The position numbers were made by a program, and so were the translations under genes. Shown piece by piece: positions 10,101 through 20,269 of a stretch of 64,000 nt of DNA (its first letter is position 1; each line of letters begins with the position of its first letter). The stretch is from CADEFQ01 sp050185195 (lineage in GTDB: Bacteria; Pseudomonadota; Gammaproteobacteria; Steroidobacterales; Steroidobacteraceae). A model generated the notes under the pieces. That model worked only from the letters and a program-made list of their open reading frames with translations, was not told the DNA's origin and did no database searches. The DNA is taken from assembly GCA_050185195.1 (NCBI GenBank), contig JBFWZQ010000003.1:186001-250000 (forward strand). The letters run 5' to 3'.

Positions 10101-12203
10101 ACGGGGCTCACGGTGACGGAGCTCACGCGCTACAGCCGCAGCTTCACGGGCCTGCGCAGCGACTACGCGGGCGAGCGCTTCGGCTACACCGCCTTCGCGG
10201 CGGATTCGTCGCAGGGCTTCGTCAAGGACGAACTGGCGGGCGACGGCACGTCCGGCCTCTACCGCCTGACCCGCGGCAACATCGTGATCGGCAGCGACAA
10301 GCTGCGCATCGAAGTGCGCGACCGCCTGCGCAGCGAAGTGGTCGTCGAGTCACGCCCGCTGTCGCGTTTCGTCGATTACAGCCTCGACTACGCGGCCGGC
10401 ACGCTCTTCTTCAAGGAGCCCGTGCCGAGCCGCGACGGGCAGTTCAACCCCGTGTACATCATCGCGGAATACGAAGTGAATGGCCGCGGCGAGGAGCAGG
10501 TCACCGCGGGCGGCCGCGCGAGCGTCAGGTTCGCCGGCGGCCGGGCGGAACTCGGCGCGAGCTACGTCGACGAGGGCGCCGCCCAGGGTGACAGCCGCGT
10601 CTACGGCACGGACCTGCGCTGGCGGATGGGGCAGGCGACCGAGCTGCGCGCGGAACTCGCGCACAGCGCCTCGGACGATCCGGCGCGCGCGCGCGACGCC
10701 GACGCGTATCTCGCCGAGCTGCGCCACGTCACCGATCGAGTCGACGCACGCGCCTACCTCGGCGAGACCGAACCAGGCTTCGGCACGGGCCAGCAACTGT
10801 CGTCGGAAGTCGGCTCCCGCAAACTCGGCGTCGACGCCCGGGTGAAGATCGCCGATTCATGGCAGGGGCTCGCCGAGCTCTACGGCGAGGAGGCACTCGC
10901 GACCGGCGCGGAGCGTCGCCATGCGAGCCTCGAGCTGCGCCGCGAGGCCGGGGCCCGCCGCTTCGGCGTCGGCCTGCGCGGCGTCGAGGACACCGGCACT
11001 GCGAGCGGTACGCAGCGTTCCGAGCAGGCTTTCGTCAGCGGCAGCATCGACCTGTGGGACCGCCGCGTGACGCTGCGCGGCTCGGCCGATGCAAACCTCG
11101 GCGGCTCGGGTGCCGCGAGTGTCGACTATCCGGACCGCTATCTCGTCGGCGCCGACTATGCGCTGCGCCGGGACATCAAGCTGTTTGCCGAATACGAACA
11201 CGCGGACGGCGCGCAGTTCGACGCGGACATGACGCGCGTCGGGGTGCGCGCGACGCCGTGGAACCGCGGCGAGGTCAGCACGAGCCTGTCGCAGCAGGCG
11301 ACCGAGTACGGGCCGCGCACCTTCGCCAACTTCGGCCTGGCGCAGGGCTTCCAGCTGACGAATCGCCTCGCGCTCGACGTCGGGATCGACCAGAGCAACA
11401 CGGTGCGCGGCCCCGGGCTCGCGCCCCTCGTGCCCGGCCGCCCGCTCGCCTCCGGTACGCTCGCCGACGACTACTTCGCCACCTACCTGGGCGCGCTCTA
11501 TCGCAGCGAGCTCTGGACGGCCACGACACGCGCGGAATGGCGCGCGTCGGACCGGGAGGACCGGATGGTCCTGTCGGGCGGCCTCTACCGCGAACCGGTG
11601 CGCGGCCACGCCTTCGCGCTGAGCGCGCGCGCGATGCAGAGCGATCTCACGACGGGCGCGGACACGACCGCGGCCGACACGCAGTTCGCCTGGGTGTTCC
11701 GGCCGGTGGACAGCCGCTGGATCGTGCTCGATCGCCTCGACCTGCGCTACGAGCGCGAGCGCAGCGGTGCCACGCAAGTCGAGGCAGCGCGCGTGATCAA
11801 CAACCTGAACACGAGCTGGCAGCTCGACGACCGCACCCAGCTCGGCCTGCAATGGGGCCTGCGCTACGTGCGCAGCAGCTTCGACGGCGAGCGCTACGAC
11901 GGCCTGTCCGACCTCTACGGCGTCGACCTGCGGCGCGACCTCGCGGCGCGCTTCGACGTCGGCGTGCATGGCACCGCGCTCAACTCCTGGGAATCCGGGG
12001 CGCGCGACTACTCGTTCGGCGTCGACCTCGGCGTCACGGTCGCGCGCAACGTGTGGATCTCGATCGGCTACAACGTGCAGGGTTTCGAGGACGAGGACTA
12101 CGCCGCGAGCCGCTACACCGCGAGCGGCCCGTTCATCAAGTTGCGAGTGAAGGCCGACCAGGACAGCTTCAAGGATCTCGGCTGGCGCCGCCCGGGGCGC
12201 TGA
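7107..12203 (+). CDS. giant DUF11 / CnaB-like / outer-membrane beta-barrel protein
   Basis: The product is 1698 aa. An N-terminal extension is followed by a signal segment (GTVFALAILAANANQVLAQ, to about residue 53). Recognisable parts in order: DUF11 repeat at about 380-490 (VQYTVSVRNVGTTGAFTGVQ, LVDRLPPGVRY); an SdrD/CnaB-like unit at about 515-580 (VRVYLEDGRYAITDEDGKYH); Ig/invasin-like strands at about 680-890; then an aromatic, alternating-strand region from about 890 to the end with FMALFGDFETGLTVTEL, FVDYSLDYAAGTLFFKEPV and repeated GADY/SLEL-type strands. I read the last 800 residues as an outer-membrane barrel, though the final residue is Arg rather than the usual aromatic. The likely job is surface display, adhesion or secretion of the DUF11 partners encoded just upstream (inference). 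It ends exactly where the convergent lipoprotein gene ends (shared TGATCA). Confidence 0.88.
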   Translation: MREPRGDTPATPRGGSATSRPAPAAFWRRLAARAGTVFALAILAANANQVLAQTPPGTVIRNVAAVEFLGAGGATQRVFTNAADLVVVPPPSRATLTLLRADPQAPQGATAPTQCLGTAGVVNLPPPVLSNGTTVDPSRPLALAATTTIHGGEPLFLHLRDADQNLNATAIDTVDLDVTASGGDRERVRLSESAPDSGEFVGYIQTRAAAANAGDCVLEVERDATLASRYADRFDATDTANAQALVDPFGLVFDSRTGAAVNGARVRLVTAGGAPATVVGDDGVSAYPSEMVTGQPVTDAGGTVYNFAAGVFRFPLVATGNYRLEVVPPVGHAFPSNATDAEIQALPGAPYAIGPGSYGRDFAVPGPTPSNVDVPLDPSGSALFVQKATTTTIAAAGDFVQYTVSVRNVGTTGAFTGVQLVDRLPPGVRYRPGSTRFGDARGADPSVGADGGTLTWPIGSLAAGATATLRYVVEITVGARGPELENSAQAFADTGAASNAAQAVIQLREELFRERAIVMGRVVAGDCGVEARQLAGVANVRVYLEDGRYAITDEDGKYHFEDVLPGSHVVQLDTVTVPDGYEAAACAGHARHAGRGYSQFVDLRGGALWRADFVLAAKAGAAPLPQRAAPGSVAVHLPKSARTTRAPAARTDRATLAGMPDFTLEELQPGIQWLWPGPDFSAPIPSVKIAIAHAPRDRVELALNGTPVSALNFDGTTANNAQTVAISRWRGVDLREGENAFTATVRAPDGTVRGTLSRIVHYAGGAARAELVKARSTLVADGRNRPVIALRLYDAYGKPARRGTTGTWRVDAPYRTWWEVESLRDNQLVSVGPREPTFEVGDDGIARLELEPTAQTGNAILRVRLNDRQTEELRVWLEPDARDWILVGLAEGSGAYRTISGNAEGAGSAGLDADFTEDGRVAFFAKGRIKGEFLLTVAYDSARDPALAKRRLLGVIEPDRYYTLYGDTADPRHEAASAEKLYVKLERRQFMALFGDFETGLTVTELTRYSRSFTGLRSDYAGERFGYTAFAADSSQGFVKDELAGDGTSGLYRLTRGNIVIGSDKLRIEVRDRLRSEVVVESRPLSRFVDYSLDYAAGTLFFKEPVPSRDGQFNPVYIIAEYEVNGRGEEQVTAGGRASVRFAGGRAELGASYVDEGAAQGDSRVYGTDLRWRMGQATELRAELAHSASDDPARARDADAYLAELRHVTDRVDARAYLGETEPGFGTGQQLSSEVGSRKLGVDARVKIADSWQGLAELYGEEALATGAERRHASLELRREAGARRFGVGLRGVEDTGTASGTQRSEQAFVSGSIDLWDRRVTLRGSADANLGGSGAASVDYPDRYLVGADYALRRDIKLFAEYEHADGAQFDADMTRVGVRATPWNRGEVSTSLSQQATEYGPRTFANFGLAQGFQLTNRLALDVGIDQSNTVRGPGLAPLVPGRPLASGTLADDYFATYLGALYRSELWTATTRAEWRASDREDRMVLSGGLYREPVRGHAFALSARAMQSDLTTGADTTAADTQFAWVFRPVDSRWIVLDRLDLRYERERSGATQVEAARVINNLNTSWQLDDRTQLGLQWGLRYVRSSFDGERYDGLSDLYGVDLRRDLAARFDVGVHGTALNSWESGARDYSFGVDLGVTVARNVWISIGYNVQGFEDEDYAASRYTASGPFIKLRVKADQDSFKDLGWRRPGR

Positions 12204-12941
12204 TCAGGCGCCGCAGACTTCGGCCAACCCGCCCGCGAGGCGCGCACGAAAACCGAACAGCGGCGTCGTCGTGACCTCGACCTTGCCCGTCGCGATGAGC
12301 ACGCGCCACGTCCACGCGATCACGTCGACCCGATCGCACGCGCCGGCTTCGGCGGCCCGCGCGAGCGTCGCGAGGTCGAGGGTGTGCTCGATCGCGGTCG
12401 CCGTCGTGCGCGTGGCGCGCTCGAGCACGACGTTGCCGAAATTGTTGTACGACGTGAATTGCCACTGGTAAGCAGCGAATTCACCCACCGTCTCTGCGTC
12501 GAGCGGGCGCACGTTGAGCGCGCCCGCCACGGGATCGAAGAAGGCGCAGCGGTAGACGCGCATGCGGATGTAGTCGTCGGCGGCGGTGCGGGGCGTGCGG
12601 CCGAACTCGTAGTAGCGCCGGTCCGTGATCGTCGCGGCGAGATCGGAATAAACAGGGGCGTCGTTCGCGGCCGTCTCCGACCAAGTGAGCGCCTCATTCC
12701 AGTCGTCCGTGCAGCCCGCGAGGTGCATGGTCGTCACCTGCTCGTGGCCTGCTGGCGATGGATCGAGCGGGAAACCCGCCGGCGTGCGCTGTCGGTCGCT
12801 GTAGAGCAGCGCCGCGATTTCCTCGTCGGACTGCGCGACCGGCCGGGCCGCCTGCGCAGGCTCGCTGGGGGGCGGCGCAGGCGAGTCGCCGCCACCGCCA
12901 CATCCCGTGAGCGCCAACAAGGGCAAGAACCAGGGCCGCAT
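12204..12941 (-). CDS. predicted lipoprotein of unknown function
   Basis: The gene encodes 245 aa from the ATG at 12941; an in-frame earlier start at 12962 would add seven residues before the signal and is less likely. The N-terminus MRPWFLPLLALTGC is a lipoprotein signal with lipobox LTGC, followed by a Gly/Pro-rich tether (GGGGDSPAPPPSEPAQ). The mature part has aromatic-rich stretches (RYYEFGRTPRTAADDYIRMR, YQWQFTSYNNFGNVV) and three further cysteines; I recognise no domain. Expected location is the periplasmic face of the inner or outer membrane. It is divergent from uvrA and convergent with the giant barrel gene, so it is probably its own transcription unit. Confidence 0.78.
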   Translation of the reverse strand: MRPWFLPLLALTGCGGGGDSPAPPPSEPAQAARPVAQSDEEIAALLYSDRQRTPAGFPLDPSPAGHEQVTTMHLAGCTDDWNEALTWSETAANDAPVYSDLAATITDRRYYEFGRTPRTAADDYIRMRVYRCAFFDPVAGALNVRPLDAETVGEFAAYQWQFTSYNNFGNVVLERATRTTATAIEHTLDLATLARAAEAGACDRVDVIAWTWRVLIATGKVEVTTTPLFGFRARLAGGLAEVCGA

Positions 12942-13033
12942 CAGCCTTCCTCCTGCGGGCAATATCGGCGTGCCGGCACGGGACTTGAGCTGGGTGCGGC
13001 CGCATTTGACATTGGCGTTACACTGTTCAATCC

Positions 13034-15874
<2,841 letters not shown>

Positions 15875-16393
15875 AGGGGCCGGAGCGAAAGGCCTGGCGC
15901 ACCTCGCCGTTCGCCACGCGCTCCTCGTAGTCGCCGTCGGTGTAGTCGGCCACCACCCGCCGCCAGAACTTGACCGCCCCGGGATTGCGCAGGTACTCCT
16001 GCACTTCCCAGCGCCCGGCGAAGCGATCGAGGATCAGCTCGACGGCGCTGCGCCCGATGCCGAGGCGGCGGTAGGCACGGGTGATGAAAAATTCGGCCAT
16101 GTGGAAATCGGCGGCGGCGCGGCCCGGGGTTGGCCGTCCCGGCACCACCATCGCAAAGCCGACCGGCGCGGCGGATTTGCACACGGTCATGATCTTCGCG
16201 CTCGAATCCGCGAACCAGCGTGCGAGCTGGTCGGGCTCGCGATGGCCGATCTCCCCGAGCACCGGGAAGATGCCCGTGTTGAGCGGCGCGAGGTCATCGA
16301 GGTACTCGCGGTAGATGCCCTCGATCCAGCGCCGGTCGAAAGCCGACACCCGCGCATCGCGCACGCTGACGCTCACCGCACTCTCCAGACCAC

Positions 16394-16432
16394 AAGGCCC
16401 GGACAGGCGATGTGACTCGCCAGCCGGGCCTT
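16394..16432 (-). terminator. candidate hairpin terminator between lipoprotein and GNAT genes
   Basis: A 9-base inverted repeat, AAGGCCCGG (16394-16402) against CCGGGCCTT (16424-16432), encloses a second GGCGA/TCGCC pair. It lies between the Ala-rich lipoprotein gene and the GNAT gene. No U-tract follows on either strand, so termination would be weak or factor-assisted; it could also be an mRNA-stability hairpin. Confidence 0.45.
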
Positions 16433-16470
16433 GCGTGAGCCCTGGGCTCGGGAAGAGTAATTCTTGCGAA

Positions 16471-16776
16471 TTACTTCTTCACCTCTTCGGCAGCCGCGTT
16501 GGCAGCGTCCGCAGCGGCGTTCGCCGCGTCGGTCGCGGCGCCAGCGGCCGCATCGCCCGCCGCCGTGGCGGCGTCGGCAGCAGCCTGGCCAGCTGCGTCG
16601 ACGGCCGCGCCGGCCGCGTCAGTGGCAGCCGTGGCCGCATCGGCAGCCGCGTCGGTCGCCGTGGCGGCGGCATCGGCAGCAGCGTCGGCAGCCGGAGCGG
16701 CCGTGTCGGCCGGCTTGCTGCAGGCGGTCAGCATGAGCGCCGCGAGAAGGGCGCCAAAGGCAAGTTTCGTCTTCAT
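16471..16776 (-). CDS. small alanine-rich lipoprotein
   Basis: The gene encodes 101 aa from ATG 16776, chosen because KTKLAFGALLAALMLTACSK is a clean lipoprotein signal (lipobox LTAC); the frame extending to 16839 would bury that signal. After the lipidated Cys the protein is nearly all Ala, Asp and Thr in irregular repeats such as AADAAADAAATATDAAADAA, ending in AEEVKK. Such sequence should form a long amphipathic helix. Similar small Ala-rich lipoproteins are common in proteobacteria, but a specific role is not known to me. It is probably abundant and outer-membrane attached (inference). Its 5' leader has a 7-bp hairpin. Confidence 0.8.
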   Translation of the reverse strand: MKTKLAFGALLAALMLTACSKPADTAAPAADAAADAAATATDAAADAATAATDAAGAAVDAAGQAAADAATAAGDAAAGAATDAANAAADAANAAAEEVKK

Positions 16777-16826
16777 TGATCGATACCCCAGAAGAGAAGC
16801 GAGAGTGGTTGGAACTGAGACGTGTC

Positions 16827-16844
16827 CCGCGATTTTCATCGCGG
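16827..16844 (-). promoter_or_regulatory. leader hairpin of the Ala-rich lipoprotein, with nearby -10
   Basis: A perfect inverted repeat, CCGCGAT-tttc-ATCGCGG, lies in the 163-base divergent spacer. On the minus strand it is just downstream of a TATAGAAT sequence (complement of about 16853-16860) that could serve as -10, with TTCAAA 16 bases further upstream as a weak -35. It would sit at the 5' end of the lipoprotein mRNA and may protect it. TATAGA is also readable on the plus strand towards pepQ. Confidence 0.4.
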
Positions 16845-16939
16845 CGGCAAATTCTATAGAGTCCGCAAATCTTTTGAAACAGCGCGGCCTGCCTGTCCGC
16901 CGACGGCGACAGTCAGAATCCGCCTACGCGACGGAGCCG

Positions 16940-18265
16940 ATGCAGACCGAGCCGCTCGACGAGTTGTACTCCGCCCATGTCCGGGGCCTGGCTGCAGGTG
17001 CCGCGGAGGCGCTCGAGGCGACCGGCCATGATGCCCTGGTGCTCCATTCGGGGGGGTTGCGGATCGTCGACTTCGACGACTACCCCTACCCCTTCAAGGC
17101 GCACGCCGCGTTCAGGCACTGGGTGCCGCTCGGGGATTCGCCCGACAGCTTCGTGGCCTTCCGCCCGGGCCGCCGCCCGCGCCTGTTGCTGAATCGCCCG
17201 GATGACTACTGGCACAAGGCGACTCCCCTGCCCGACGGCTGGTGGACCGGCGAATTCGACATCGAGCCTGTCACGAGCCTGGGGGCCGCCCGCGCCGCCC
17301 TCGCGCCAGGCGGCCGCACGGCCTTCATTGGCGACGCCACCGGCTTCGGTGACTGGGGCTTCGCAGCCGTCAACCCGCCGCCCCTCATCACCCGGCTCGA
17401 CTACGCGCGGGCACGCAAATCGCCGTACGAGATCGCCTGCCTGCGCGAGGCGAACCGGCTCGGCGCACGTGCCCACGCCGCGGCCGCCCGCGCTTTCGAG
17501 GCACGGGAAAGCGAATACGGCATCGCCCAGGCCTTCATGACCGCCATCGCCGTGCGCGAGCAGGAACTGCCGTACAACCCGATCGTCGCCTTGAACGCAG
17601 GCGGCTCGGTGCTGCACTACCAGGTGCAGGAACGCGCGGCGCCCGCCGAGCACCGCTCGCTGCTGATCGACGCCGGCGCCATGTTCGCGGGCTACGGCTC
17701 CGACATCACGCGCACCTACGCGTTCAGCGACCCGGACTTCGCGCTGCTCGTCGGCCGGATGGACGAGGTGCAGCAGGCGCTCTGCGCGGGCGTGCGCGCG
17801 GGCGTCGACTGGCGCGACCTGCATCTCACGGCCCATCGCCTCGTCGCGGAACTGCTGCACGACTCCGGCATCATCAAGGTGGATGGCGAAGTGGCGGTCG
17901 ACAGCGGCCTTTCGGGCGTCTTCCTGCCGCACGGGCTCGGCCACCTGCTCGGATTGCAGGTACACGACGTCGGCGGCACGCTCGCCTCGCCGCAGGGACG
18001 CACCATTCCCCGGCCCGAAGGCCACCCGAACCTGCGACTCACGCGCGTGCTCGACGAGGGCTTCGTCGTGACGATGGAACCGGGCCTCTATTTCATCGAG
18101 TCGCTGCTGGACTCCGCCAGGGCGAGCGGCCATGGCCGCCACATCGACTGGGCGCGCGTGGCGCAGTTCGCGCCCTTCGGCGGCATCCGGATCGAGGACA
18201 ACCTCGCCGTCACCGCCGCGGGCTGCGAAAACCTGACGCGCGAGGCCTTCAGGACCCTTTCCTGA
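16940..18265 (+). CDS. pepQ: Xaa-Pro dipeptidase
   Basis: PepQ, 441 aa from ATG 16940, is close to the usual ~443 aa. It is a cytoplasmic metallopeptidase that splits Xaa-Pro dipeptides. The pita-bread metal ligands are all visible at the expected spacing: Asp in LLIDAG (~242), Asp in GSDITRTY (~253), His in LPHGLGHLLGL (~335), Glu in TMEPGLYF (~380) and Glu in GGIRIEDNL (~419). The open frame continues 5' to 16499 but that stretch is antisense to the Ala-rich lipoprotein and is not part of this protein. The last 17 bases overlap the convergent mscL gene. Confidence 0.95.
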   Translation: MQTEPLDELYSAHVRGLAAGAAEALEATGHDALVLHSGGLRIVDFDDYPYPFKAHAAFRHWVPLGDSPDSFVAFRPGRRPRLLLNRPDDYWHKATPLPDGWWTGEFDIEPVTSLGAARAALAPGGRTAFIGDATGFGDWGFAAVNPPPLITRLDYARARKSPYEIACLREANRLGARAHAAAARAFEARESEYGIAQAFMTAIAVREQELPYNPIVALNAGGSVLHYQVQERAAPAEHRSLLIDAGAMFAGYGSDITRTYAFSDPDFALLVGRMDEVQQALCAGVRAGVDWRDLHLTAHRLVAELLHDSGIIKVDGEVAVDSGLSGVFLPHGLGHLLGLQVHDVGGTLASPQGRTIPRPEGHPNLRLTRVLDEGFVVTMEPGLYFIESLLDSARASGHGRHIDWARVAQFAPFGGIRIEDNLAVTAAGCENLTREAFRTLS

Positions 18266-18644
18266 GCAGGTCCCGGATCTCCTCGAGCAGCACTTCGTTG
18301 CGCGGCGGCGGCGGAGGTGGCGCGGCGGGGTCCGGCTTCTTGAGCCGGTTGATGAGCTTGATCGCCATGAAGAGCGCCATGGCGATGATGACGAAATCGA
18401 AAATGGTCTGCAGGAAAACCCCGTACTTCAGTACGACGGGCGTGCCATCCGGCGAGCTGCCGAGCGACATGGCGAGATCCGTGAAGTTGACCCCACCGAT
18501 GGCCATGCCGATGGGCGGCATGATGACGTCCGCAACGAGGGACGAGACGATCTTGCCGAAGGCAGCACCGACCACGACACCGACCGCGAGGTCGATGACG
18601 CTGCCCTTCATCGCAAATTCCTTGAATTCCGAAGCCAGGCTCAT
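18249..18644 (-). CDS. mscL: large-conductance mechanosensitive channel
   Basis: MscL, 131 aa, forms the pentameric inner-membrane pore that opens under hypo-osmotic shock. Visible features: N-terminal helix MSLASEFKEFAMKGS, TM1 VIDLAVGVVVGAAFGKIVSS with the conserved glycine-rich face, a periplasmic loop (GGVNFTDLAMSLG), TM2 FLQTIFDFVIIAMALFMAIK and a C-terminal helix RNEVLLEEIRDLLRK. A run of six prolines replaces the usual short linker before that helix. A strong ribosome-binding site (GGGGAGG) precedes the ATG. It lies 66 bases after rplQ on the same strand without an obvious terminator, so some read-through from the ribosomal operon is possible. Confidence 0.97.
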   Translation of the reverse strand: MSLASEFKEFAMKGSVIDLAVGVVVGAAFGKIVSSLVADVIMPPIGMAIGGVNFTDLAMSLGSSPDGTPVVLKYGVFLQTIFDFVIIAMALFMAIKLINRLKKPDPAAPPPPPPRNEVLLEEIRDLLRKGS

Positions 18645-18710
18645 GGCGATCCTCCCCAGGTAGAACGGGAGGCCTAGCTTATCGGGAAAAACCCGGCACC
18701 ATTCCGACTC

Positions 18711-19229
18711 CTAGCCCGCTGCCTTCTTCTTCGCCTTGGCCTTCGGCTTCGCCTTGGCGGGTGCGGCCCCGGCGTCTGCCTTGGCGGCCTTCTTCGGCGC
18801 GGCTTTCTTCGGCGCAGCCTTCTTCTTCGCGGCCTTCGGCGCTTCCTCAGCCGGCGCCGGCGCGGCGGCGGCCGGGCCGTCGACGAGCTGCATCAGCGCC
18901 ATCGGCGCCGAATCGCCCGGTCGCGGCATCATGTGCAGGATGCGCGTATAGCCGCCCGGGCGCGCCTTGAAGCGCGGCCCGAGGTCGGCGAACAGCTTGT
19001 CGACCACCGCGGCGTCACGCAGCCGCGAAAACGCCAGGCGGCGGTTCGCATCCGAATCGCTCTTGGCGAGCGTGATCAGCGGCTCGACGACGCGGCGCAG
19101 CTCCTTCGCCTTCGGCAGCGTGGTGCGGATCGTTTCATGCCGGAGCAGCGACACGCTCATGTTGCGCAGCATCGCGTGGCGATGCGAACTGTTGCGCGAC
19201 AGCTGGCGCCCGGAAAGGTTGTGACGCAT
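18711..19229 (-). CDS. rplQ: 50S ribosomal protein L17 with long Ala/Lys tail
   Basis: Residues 1-118 are a normal bacterial L17 (start MRHNLSGRQLSRNSSHRHAM; end of core ALMQLVDG), which sits near the peptide exit tunnel. The usual protein stops near 120-130 aa; this one continues for about 54 more residues made of Ala, Lys and Pro (AAPKKAAPKKAAKAD, KAKPKAKAKKKAAG), giving 172 aa. The tail resembles histone-H1-like basic extensions and is probably disordered. The gene is last of the alpha operon, 21 bases after rpoA. Confidence 0.96.
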   Translation of the reverse strand: MRHNLSGRQLSRNSSHRHAMLRNMSVSLLRHETIRTTLPKAKELRRVVEPLITLAKSDSDANRRLAFSRLRDAAVVDKLFADLGPRFKARPGGYTRILHMMPRPGDSAPMALMQLVDGPAAAAPAPAEEAPKAAKKKAAPKKAAPKKAAKADAGAAPAKAKPKAKAKKKAAG

Positions 19230-19250
19230 GGACTTCTCTTCCTTCGACTC

Positions 19251-20258
19251 TTACAGCGTGATGCCGCGCTCTTCGTCGTGCTTGAGGCCGGTCGGCGGCC
19301 AGCCGTCGATCCGCATGCCGAGCATGAGGCCGTGGCTCTGCAGCACTTCCTTGATCTCGGTGAGCGACTTCTTGCCGAGGTTGGGCGTGCGCAGCAGCTC
19401 GACCTCGGTGCGCTGCACGAGATCGCCGATGTAGTGGATGTTCTCGGCCTTCAGGCAGTTCGCACTGCGCACCGTGAGCTCGAGCTCGTCGACGGGGCGC
19501 ATCAGGATCGGGTCGAACTGCATCTCCGAGACCTTGGATGCCGCCTCTTCCTCGCCCTGCAGGTCCACGAACACCGACAGCTGGTCCTTCAGGATGCTGC
19601 CGGCGCGCCGGATGGCTTCCTCGGCGTCGATCGTGCCGTTCGTCTCGATGTCGAGCACGAGCTTGTCGAGGTCGGTGCGCTGCTCGACGCGCGCGGCGTC
19701 GACCGAATAGGTGACGCGGCGGATCGGGCTGAACGAGGCATCGAGCTGCAGGCGGCCGATCGGGCGCGACTGTTCCTCGAAGGCGGCGCGCTGCGCCGCC
19801 GGGCGATAGCCGCGGCCGCGCTCGACGCGCAGGGTCATCGTCAGTTCGCCGGCCTTCGTCAGGTTCGCGATCACGAGGTCGGGGTTCACGACTTCGATGT
19901 CGTGGTCCGTCTGGATGTCGCCGGCCGTGACCGGGCCAGGGCCCTTCTTCGCGAGGCGCAGCTCGGCGCTGTCGCGCGTATGCATGCGCAGCGCCACCTG
20001 CTTCAGGTTCAGCAGGATGTCGACCACGTCTTCCTGCACCCCTTCGATGCTCGTGTACTCGTGCAACACGCCGTCGATCTCGACTTCGGTGATTGCGGCA
20101 CCGGGCATCGAGGACAGCAGCACGCGACGCAGGGCATTACCCAGCGTATGGCCGAAACCGCGCTCGAACGGCTCGATCACGACCCGCGCCTGGCGGGGCG
20201 CGACCGGCTGCACCTTGACGACGCGCGGCTTCAGAAACTCGTTGACCGATCCTTGCAT
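19251..20258 (-). CDS. rpoA: RNA polymerase alpha subunit
   Basis: Alpha nucleates assembly of RNA polymerase and its C-terminal domain contacts UP elements and activators. I use the ATG at 20258 (MQGSVNEFLKP), which matches the family start and is preceded by AAAGGTG; a GTG three codons earlier also keeps the frame open. The protein is 335 aa. The N-terminal domain motif GFGHTLGNALRRVLLSSMPG is intact, as is the C-terminal helix-hairpin-helix region (LMRPVDELELTVRSANCLK, LGKKSLTEIKEVL). It lies between rpsD and rplQ as in E. coli. Confidence 0.98.
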   Translation of the reverse strand: MQGSVNEFLKPRVVKVQPVAPRQARVVIEPFERGFGHTLGNALRRVLLSSMPGAAITEVEIDGVLHEYTSIEGVQEDVVDILLNLKQVALRMHTRDSAELRLAKKGPGPVTAGDIQTDHDIEVVNPDLVIANLTKAGELTMTLRVERGRGYRPAAQRAAFEEQSRPIGRLQLDASFSPIRRVTYSVDAARVEQRTDLDKLVLDIETNGTIDAEEAIRRAGSILKDQLSVFVDLQGEEEAASKVSEMQFDPILMRPVDELELTVRSANCLKAENIHYIGDLVQRTEVELLRTPNLGKKSLTEIKEVLQSHGLMLGMRIDGWPPTGLKHDEERGITL

Positions 20259-20269
20259 GATTTGCACCT

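Noticed and set aside
12942..13033. LexA box upstream of uvrA
   Set aside because: No CTGT-N8-ACAG match is visible; a TTGACA near 13005 exists but without a clear -10 at the right distance.
16499..16939. N-terminal extension of pepQ by about 147 codons
   Set aside because: It is antisense to the Ala-rich lipoprotein and its leader; the family start and metal-ligand spacing fit ATG 16940.
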